Shown one piece after another: positions 59,032 through 64,000 of a DNA stretch of 64,000 nt. The DNA lies in assembly GCA_963711465.1 (NCBI GenBank), contig CAVQEG010000001.1, forward strand, positions 806,001 through 870,000, given 5' to 3'. The stretch is from CAVQEG01 sp963711465. Its GTDB lineage: Bacteria > Bacteroidota > Ignavibacteria > OLB7. Position 1 is the stretch's first letter; each line of letters starts with the position of its first letter. The position numbers and the translations under genes were made by a program. Below the pieces are notes generated by a model that ran no database searches, was not told the origin of the DNA, and saw only the letters and a list, made by a program, of their open reading frames with translations.

Positions 59032-61047
59032 ATGAACCTTCGTTTACTGCTGCTGGCACCGGTAGCACTTCTGGCCGCTGGCGCGAGTTTCTTCGCGCTG
59101 GATGCCACGTCGACCCCCTCGTCTGCCGAGCGGACCTACGTTGGCCAACAGACATGTATGACCTCCGGATGCCATGCTGACGCGTATTCGCCGAGCTCCG
59201 ATTACCAGGGAGCCGCCGCGTTCAAGCACACCTTCCATCAGAAAATTCATCTGCGTCCGACGCCCGAGACCGTCGTTATCGACCGGCTGTTCCGCGAGGA
59301 CACCGTTCTGAAGGCATACATCGCCGATGTGGCGATTCCGGGACTGGACACGATGCTGATCAGGTTGAAGAAGGGAGCCACCGACAACGACTATCAGATT
59401 CAACTGAAGATGATCGACAGCGTGGGTGGCTTCTACAAGGGCGACTCGACGCCGTGGATGCCGGTCGATTACACGTACGGCGGAAACGGCTGGATGCAGC
59501 GCTACCTCGTCCGCGTCAATGGCAAGCGGTACATCGCACCGTTCCAGTACGTCTTCCCGGCCTACGGTGATCGCGTGGATAACAGCGGGAAGTTCTACTA
59601 CCTGGACATCGCCCGCTGGGGTGCCTTCGACAAGGAGTCCGGCCTGTTCAAGTTCTACGACTTCGACTCTGCGTCGTTCCTCAACAACAGCTGGGACAAG
59701 AACTGCGCGTACTGCCACATCAACGGATTCCAGATGACCTCGCGGGTCCACAATGGCGACACGATCAAGGCCGCGATCTGGTCGGGAGTGCTCGAGGGCG
59801 ATTCGGCGATCATCGATCAGAACATCACCGTCGGATGCGAAAGCTGCCACGGGCCCGGTTCGGAGCACGTCGCCAACCCGACGAAGGACAACATCGTCTC
59901 GCCCGGTCAGTTCCCGTCGGATTCCATGGGGATTCTGCTGAAGAACGACCTGTGCGGCCAGTGTCACTACCGCGTCAACAGCACCCAGCGGCAGTTCTCC
60001 TATCCGTTCAAGGACGAGACGAACGAGGGGTACATGCCGGGCGAGTACATCGACGGCTACGTGCTCGATCGTTTCTCGCCGGGGATGAACACGTGGGTCG
60101 ACGGGATCACTTCCTACGCACACCATCAGACGGGACAGGATCTGGAGCGTGCCAAGCCGTTCCAGCACGGAGTATGGAAGGACGCCTGCTGGAGCTGTCA
60201 CACCGTGCACACCAAGTCCGACACGCTTCCGTATCAGCTCAACCGCGACTGGTACACGATGGAGGATGGCAAGGGATGTCTGGAGTGCCATGGATCGCAT
60301 CCGCCGGCGCCGTATGACACGCTGCAGGATCTGACTCGCGACACGACCTTCAACGGTCGTGTGGTCAACGCACACACGATGCACTCGCAGGAAGTCAGTC
60401 AGTGCGTCAACTGCCACTTCACGAAGACGGCGACGATCGGCTTCTTCGAGCCGGAGTTCTCCTCGCATGCGTTCAAGATCTTCCCGCCGACGCTGACGAT
60501 GGACTACAAGAGCTCGCTGACCGGCATGCTGAACACGTGTGCCTCGGAGTGCCATCGCAACGGGCGAGGCAATCGCAACCGCGTGGAGGGTCAGTGGCCG
60601 CATGGACTGCCTGCCGCACCGGACTTCGGAATCACCGACAACGACATCAACCGGCAGCTCTGGAAGGATCCTGCCGACATCCAGCTTGCCGATACGTTGT
60701 GGTACTGGTACAAGATCATGTACCCGCATGCCAGTGGTGTCGGAGCCGTGCGGGAGAATTCGAATGCAACCGGTCTTGAGATCACCTCGGTTGCTCCGAA
60801 TCCCATGCGGGGACAGACCCGCGTCGAGTTCATGCTCGACCGACCGAGTGAGATCGACCTCAACGTCTACGACATGCGCGGTCGTATCGTCAATCGACTC
60901 TCGTCGGGTCAGCATGCGGCCGGAACGTTCTCCGCGACGTGGGACGGCACCGACGAGTTGGGTGGACGTGTCGCCAGCGGCACCTACTGGGTCCGACTCC
61001 AGGTCGGCAACCGCACCATCTCCAAGCGGGTAATCGTCGAACGCTAG
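59032..61047 (+). CDS. Eight-haem c-type cytochrome with T9SS sorting domain
   Basis: The 671-residue exported protein has a signal peptide (residues 1-24) and eight haem-attachment motifs: CMTSGCH at 42 (CX4CH), CAYCH at 225, CESCH at 269, CGQCH at 308, CWSCH at 386, CLECH at 416, CVNCH at 458 and CASECH at 503 (CX3CH). The N-terminus TYVGQQTC matches cytochromes of the c554-like group. Residues 585-671 form a T9SS type A signal (SVAPNPMRGQTRVEFMLD, LNVYDMRGRIVNRLSSG, VASGTYWVRLQVGN). The protein is thus predicted to receive haem in the periplasm and then be moved to the surface. Its role is probably extracellular or outer-membrane electron transfer; substrate unknown. Confidence 0.9.
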   Translation: MNLRLLLLAPVALLAAGASFFALDATSTPSSAERTYVGQQTCMTSGCHADAYSPSSDYQGAAAFKHTFHQKIHLRPTPETVVIDRLFREDTVLKAYIADVAIPGLDTMLIRLKKGATDNDYQIQLKMIDSVGGFYKGDSTPWMPVDYTYGGNGWMQRYLVRVNGKRYIAPFQYVFPAYGDRVDNSGKFYYLDIARWGAFDKESGLFKFYDFDSASFLNNSWDKNCAYCHINGFQMTSRVHNGDTIKAAIWSGVLEGDSAIIDQNITVGCESCHGPGSEHVANPTKDNIVSPGQFPSDSMGILLKNDLCGQCHYRVNSTQRQFSYPFKDETNEGYMPGEYIDGYVLDRFSPGMNTWVDGITSYAHHQTGQDLERAKPFQHGVWKDACWSCHTVHTKSDTLPYQLNRDWYTMEDGKGCLECHGSHPPAPYDTLQDLTRDTTFNGRVVNAHTMHSQEVSQCVNCHFTKTATIGFFEPEFSSHAFKIFPPTLTMDYKSSLTGMLNTCASECHRNGRGNRNRVEGQWPHGLPAAPDFGITDNDINRQLWKDPADIQLADTLWYWYKIMYPHASGVGAVRENSNATGLEITSVAPNPMRGQTRVEFMLDRPSEIDLNVYDMRGRIVNRLSSGQHAAGTFSATWDGTDELGGRVASGTYWVRLQVGNRTISKRVIVER

Positions 61048-61080
61048 GCGTTCGATCGTCAACCCGGAGGACACGAACGA

Positions 61081-61125
61081 CACGGGGTCGTCGGCGGGAG
61101 CTGCCGACGACCCCGTGCCGGTTTT
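61081..61125 (+). terminator. Strong terminator between the cytochrome and ccmB
   Basis: CACGGGGTCGTCGGC (61081-61095) pairs perfectly over 15 bases with GCCGACGACCCCGTG (61103-61117), followed by a short T-tract GTTTTC. It sits only 31 bases before the ccmB ATG, so ccmB is expressed either by readthrough or from a promoter inside the cytochrome gene. Confidence 0.9.
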
Positions 61126-61148
61126 CACACGGCAACGGCATTGACATC

Positions 61149-61823
61149 ATGAGCATGCTCTTTCGACAGGCGGTTGCAGTGGCGGCAAAGGACTTCCGCA
61201 GCGAACTGCGCACGCGCTACGCGATCAATGCGCTGGCGATGTTCGTCGTCGTCACCGTCGGCGTGATCGCCTTCTCGCTGGGAGTCACGCCTGTCAAACC
61301 GCCCGTCTCCGCCGCGCTGCTCTGGGTGGCCATGTTCTTCGCTGCCGTGACCGGACTCGGGCGTTCCTTCGTCAGCGAAGAGGAGCGGGGGACGACGCTG
61401 TTGCTTCGACTGACGCTGCCACCGGCACCGGTATACCTCGGGAAGCTCATCATCAACCTGGTGATCTCACTCATCAGCGCGATGCTGATCGCCCTGCTGT
61501 ATCTGACGCTGCTGCCGAGCGTCACCGTCGCCGCGCCCGGTTCGTTCGCCCTGACCGTCGCGCTCATTGCGATTGGATTTGCTGCGGTGCTGACGATCGT
61601 CGCGGCGATCATCGCCCGGACGGCTTCGAAGGGAGCGCTCTATCCGGTGCTTTCCTTTCCGATGGTCCTTCCGATGCTGATGCTTGGCGTCCGTCTGCTC
61701 GAATCGTCGATCTCCGGCTCCGGTTCTCCAGGAGACACGCAGACGGTGGGTCTGCTGCTGCTCTACACCATCACGCTGGTGGTGATGAGCTACGTGCTGT
61801 TCGACTTCCTGTGGAAAGAGTAG
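61149..61823 (+). CDS. ccmB: Haem exporter subunit CcmB
   Basis: The 224-residue permease has six hydrophobic segments and family motifs: AVAAKDFRSELRTRYAINAL, VSEEERGTTLLLRLTLPPAP and GKLIINLVISLISAML near the start, and PVLSFPMVLPMLMLGVRLLE in the second half. It works with the ATPase CcmA and with CcmC in haem delivery to CcmE. No ccmA gene is adjacent. ATG 61149 gives MSMLFRQAVAVAAKD; upstream in-frame codons run through the terminator. Confidence 0.9.
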   Translation: MSMLFRQAVAVAAKDFRSELRTRYAINALAMFVVVTVGVIAFSLGVTPVKPPVSAALLWVAMFFAAVTGLGRSFVSEEERGTTLLLRLTLPPAPVYLGKLIINLVISLISAMLIALLYLTLLPSVTVAAPGSFALTVALIAIGFAAVLTIVAAIIARTASKGALYPVLSFPMVLPMLMLGVRLLESSISGSGSPGDTQTVGLLLLYTITLVVMSYVLFDFLWKE

Positions 61824-62155
61824 CCGCTCGTCGGCGGGAGCGCAAGGGGAGGGGGACTTACACACTGGTACGATCGCTCCGGGGCGCACGGTCCACCACG
61901 CTTTTCATGGTCCGTATCTTATTTAGACAGACACCCGCATGCGACACGCGCTGCCCGCAGGAGGTCGATACCGGTAGTACCATCCTGAGAACCGACCCGA
62001 ACCTGATCCAGGTCATATTTCGCCGCGTTTCCGCATCCCATCTTTGTGAGCGATTCGAACCGACAGCTGACGACGCACGGTCGGGTCGCGGGTCGAATTC
62101 CGTCGTCGTCTGAACAAGAGGCGACAGCCGATTCCTTGCGATTCTCTCTGCATTC
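61824..62155. other. 332-base intergenic region between ccmB and ccmC
   Basis: No gene is supported. Near 61908-61930 a less GC-rich patch (TCCGTATCTTATTTAGACAG) holds a weak TAnnTTTG-like box (TATCTTAT). A promoter for ccmC may lie here, which would separate it from ccmB. No hairpin with a T-tract was found. Confidence 0.3.
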
Positions 62156-63262
62156 ATGAAAGGACTCATCATTGGTGGCGGATTCTTGCTCGGGCTCGTC
62201 CTCGGCTTCTGGCCGGGCGGGGTCTCTCGGGCGAAACCGTTGTGGTGGCGGATTCTGGCGGTAGTCTCGATGCTGGCGCTCGTCGGTCTCGCGCTCGGCG
62301 TTCCGACCGGCGGCAGTTTCGACGCGGCGGCAAAGATCGGAATGACGCGCGGCGACACGGCCGTCGTTCCCATCCGCGCGACCGTCGTGGCGCTGCCCAA
62401 CGATTCGACCGACACGTATCAGATGAAGGACGTGCTCGGCATGACCAACCCCGTTCGTGTCGAGGGGTCGGACATCGACCGATCGCAGCTTCAGCTGGGC
62501 CACGACGTGATCATGGCGATGGACTTCGACCACGCGGCCCACGCATTCGTGGCGCACCGGCTCATCTCGGTCGATCCGCTGATGAGTCTGCCGCTGATTC
62601 CGGGACTCGAAGAACGGGCTCGCAACCTCTACTTCCACGTTCCGGTGGCGTGGATCTCGCAGCTCGCGTGGTTCGTCGCCTTCGGATTCGCCGTCGTCTA
62701 TCTGCGCAAACGGCGTCCGGAAGACGATATCCGAGCTGCGGCAGCGGCCGGCCTCGGCGCCCTGTTCTGTGTGCTGGCAGCCGTCACCGGCTCGATCTGG
62801 GCGCGATTCAACTGGGGCGTCTTCTGGAACTGGGACCCGCGCCAGGTGTCGATCTTCATCGTGCTGGTGATCTACGGTGCGTACTTCGCACTGCGCTCGG
62901 CCGTGGACAATCCGGAGCAGCGAGCGCGGTTCTCGGCCATCTATCTGGTTCTGCTCGCGCTGCCGGTCGTCTACTTCATGTTCATCATGCCGCGCCTGAC
63001 CGGCGGACTGCATCCCGGTTCGCAGGGTGACGTGAACATCGGCCCGGTGCTCTCGCCGAAGGAGGACGCGCTGCACCCGCTCAAGCAGGTGATCTTCGGC
63101 CTCTCCGGACTGTCCTACACGATGCTGTTCTTCTGGATGCTCAACATCGGCACGCGCTCACAGCTCTTCGACCTCCGTCGCCGCCGGCGTCAGCACGCCA
63201 GCGACGTGTCGGCGTCCGGGACGCCTGCGGCAATGGGTCCCGACGTGGTGCGTCTGTCCTGA
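62156..63262 (+). CDS. ccmC: CcmC-like haem handling protein with an extra periplasmic domain
   Basis: The 368-residue protein has the CcmC core: first His161 in YFHVPVAWISQLAW, the WWD-type motif at 215-230 (WARFNWGVFWNWDPRQ), and second His286 in GGLHPGSQG. Usual CcmC is about 220-250 residues. Here two membrane segments (about 1-20 and 31-50) are followed by a beta-rich insert of about 100 residues (55-150, with VVPIRATVVALPNDSTDTYQ, NPVRVEGSDIDRSQLQLGHD and FVAHRLISVD) in the first periplasmic loop. It transfers haem to CcmE. It is also possible to call it CcsA-like. ccmD follows after 25 bases. Confidence 0.85.
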   Translation: MKGLIIGGGFLLGLVLGFWPGGVSRAKPLWWRILAVVSMLALVGLALGVPTGGSFDAAAKIGMTRGDTAVVPIRATVVALPNDSTDTYQMKDVLGMTNPVRVEGSDIDRSQLQLGHDVIMAMDFDHAAHAFVAHRLISVDPLMSLPLIPGLEERARNLYFHVPVAWISQLAWFVAFGFAVVYLRKRRPEDDIRAAAAAGLGALFCVLAAVTGSIWARFNWGVFWNWDPRQVSIFIVLVIYGAYFALRSAVDNPEQRARFSAIYLVLLALPVVYFMFIMPRLTGGLHPGSQGDVNIGPVLSPKEDALHPLKQVIFGLSGLSYTMLFFWMLNIGTRSQLFDLRRRRRQHASDVSASGTPAAMGPDVVRLS

Positions 63263-63287
63263 GATTTCATTCCGAGGATACCCTCAC

Positions 63288-63422
63288 ATGCAGTTTCTCG
63301 TCGACAACTCCATCTATGTAACGCTGATCATCGCGTTGATCACGACGATCGGCCTTTACTTCTACCTCGGCCGGGTGGATGCCCGGCTGCGCAAGCTCGA
63401 AAGGGAGGAACCCAACCGATGA
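63288..63422 (+). CDS. ccmD: CcmD-like small membrane protein
   Basis: The 44-residue product (ATG at 63288) has one membrane helix (NSIYVTLIIALITTIGLYFY) and a basic C-terminus (LGRVDARLRKLEREEPNR). This is the size and shape of CcmD, which helps release haem-loaded CcmE from CcmC. Its stop overlaps the ccmE start by four bases (ATGA), and the position between ccmC and ccmE is the usual one. CcmD sequences vary, so the call rests on context. Confidence 0.75.
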   Translation: MQFLVDNSIYVTLIIALITTIGLYFYLGRVDARLRKLEREEPNR

Positions 63423-63814
63423 AACCCAAGTACATCATCGGCATCGTTGCCGCACTCGCCCTGGTGGTGACCGCCGTCATGTCGGTCGAAAGTGAGAAGA
63501 TCGAATACATGGACTTCGCCTCGGCGGTCAGAAGCGGTCGAACCGCGCAGATCTCCGGATCGTGGGTCAAGGACAAGGGCTTCACCTACGACTCGAAGTC
63601 GAATGAATTCAAGTTCGAGATGCGCGATCAGAAGGGCACCGTCATGCCGGTGGTGCTCAATGGCGCCAAGCCGAACAACTTCGAGATCGCGCCGACGGTG
63701 GTTGCGACCGGAGCGGTCGACGGCAATACGTTTCACGCGACGAACATCCTGACGAAGTGTCCGTCGAAGTACAGTTCACCCACGCCGGGTGAAGCAAGCA
63801 ACCCACGATCCTGA
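63419..63814 (+). CDS. ccmE: CcmE haem chaperone, CxxxY variant
   Basis: The 131-residue protein has a membrane anchor (residues 4-22) and an OB-fold domain (DFASAVRSGRTAQISGSWVK, FKFEMRDQKGTVMPVVLNGA, NNFEIAPTVVATGAVDGNTF, HATNILTKCPSKY). The haem-binding residue of ordinary CcmE is a His in HDENY; here it is Cys114 followed by Tyr118, the CxxxY type known from Desulfovibrio and archaea. The chaperone carries haem from CcmC to the lyase CcmF. A Pro/Ser tail follows. Confidence 0.9.
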   Translation: MKPKYIIGIVAALALVVTAVMSVESEKIEYMDFASAVRSGRTAQISGSWVKDKGFTYDSKSNEFKFEMRDQKGTVMPVVLNGAKPNNFEIAPTVVATGAVDGNTFHATNILTKCPSKYSSPTPGEASNPRS

Positions 63815-63886
63815 GACGTTCCCAGCACGGGCGGGGCGCCTCCTGGCGTCACCGCCGAGCACCTGACTGCTCTGCCATCTACGATC

Positions 63887-64000
63887 ATGTCCCGACGCAT
63901 TCTCTTCAGCTCGTTCTTCGTCGCCTTCGCCGCCGTTGTGATCTTCTACGCCAGCGCACACGTGCGTGTGCCGGCGATGAACTTCGACGAAGCGGCGCAG
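63887..64000 (+). CDS. Start of a membrane-anchored protein (truncated by window edge)
   Basis: ATG 63887 opens a frame of 38 codons to the window edge: MSRRILFSSFFVAFAAVVIF and then YASAHVRVPAMNFDEAAQ. The first part is a membrane helix or signal anchor. The start lies 72 bases after ccmE, on the same strand, so it may belong to the maturation cluster. It does not look like the N-terminus of CcmF. Function unknown. Confidence 0.5.
   Translation, partial: MSRRILFSSFFVAFAAVVIFYASAHVRVPAMNFDEAAQ

Noticed and set aside
59044..61128. Very long minus-strand open frame (694 codons) opposite the cytochrome gene
   Set aside because: It is a shadow of the GC-rich plus-strand gene; its composition is Arg/Val/Asp-rich without family motifs, whereas the plus strand has eight haem motifs and a signal peptide.
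61824..62155. Small plus-strand frame in the ccmB-ccmC gap as an extra ccm gene
   Set aside because: The frame has no ribosome site, no membrane segment and Arg/Ser-rich composition.
1..64000. CRISPR arrays or insertion sequences
   Set aside because: No regularly spaced direct repeats, transposase frames or terminal inverted repeats with target duplications were seen.

Overview
This window is a GC-rich, densely packed bacterial chromosome segment, mostly housekeeping genes. It most likely comes from a member of the Bacteroidota/Chlorobiota/Kapabacteria (FCB) group. The evidence is three secreted proteins ending in type IX secretion (T9SS, Por) sorting domains, a PorE-like OmpA protein with PD40 repeats, a fused E1 alpha-beta dehydrogenase, and recurrent TAnnTTTG-like promoter boxes (the Bacteroidota -7 element). 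A high-GC Kapabacteria/Ignavibacteria-like lineage fits best. The taxonomy is inference, since no rRNA is present.

Layout. 1-8.5 kb: truncated tyrosine recombinase (minus), membrane hydrolase, recO, HtrA protease, a DUF1015 gene (minus), a mini zinc-site protein, an outer-membrane barrel, the PorE-like protein and a DUF2520 protein. 8.5-15.6 kb (minus): rnpB, zinc-ribbon coiled coil, Nif3-like protein, lipoprotein, tRNA-Ser(UGA), MsbA-like ABC exporter and a T9SS-sorted subtilase. 15.6-29.8 kb (plus): fused 2-oxoacid dehydrogenase E1; a TolC/MacA/ATPase/two-permease efflux operon; a lipoprotein and LysM pair; phoH; and the coupled set cdaA-pcm-miaA. 29.8-44.2 kb: an unknown four-TM coiled-coil protein (minus), ssb and a solo MCE protein (plus), then a long minus-strand run livK-livH-livM-livG-livF-glycosyltransferase-dnaE-aminotransferase, and a flavin reductase. 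44.2-57.6 kb: BNR-repeat T9SS protein, etfBA, bifunctional nuclease with UVR tail, an unknown gene coupled to DUF2461, ruvB, a secreted propeller-like protein (minus), nadC, then LysE-type exporter and purF (minus). 57.6-64 kb: a glycosyltransferase, a candidate structured RNA with terminator, an eight-haem cytochrome carrying a T9SS signal, then ccmB, a long ccmC, ccmD, ccmE and a truncated gene.

The most interesting locus is the right end. A multihaem c-type cytochrome apparently destined for the cell surface by T9SS sits beside a cytochrome c maturation cluster. Its CcmE has Cys in place of the haem-binding His (CxxxY type), and its CcmC carries an extra soluble domain of roughly 100 residues in the first periplasmic loop. 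Other points worth checking are a pair of palindromes flanking the promoter of the E1 dehydrogenase, the rod-like RNA candidate at 58.8 kb, and the linkage of branched-chain amino acid uptake genes to dnaE. I found no CRISPR array, rRNA, insertion sequence or convincing prophage.
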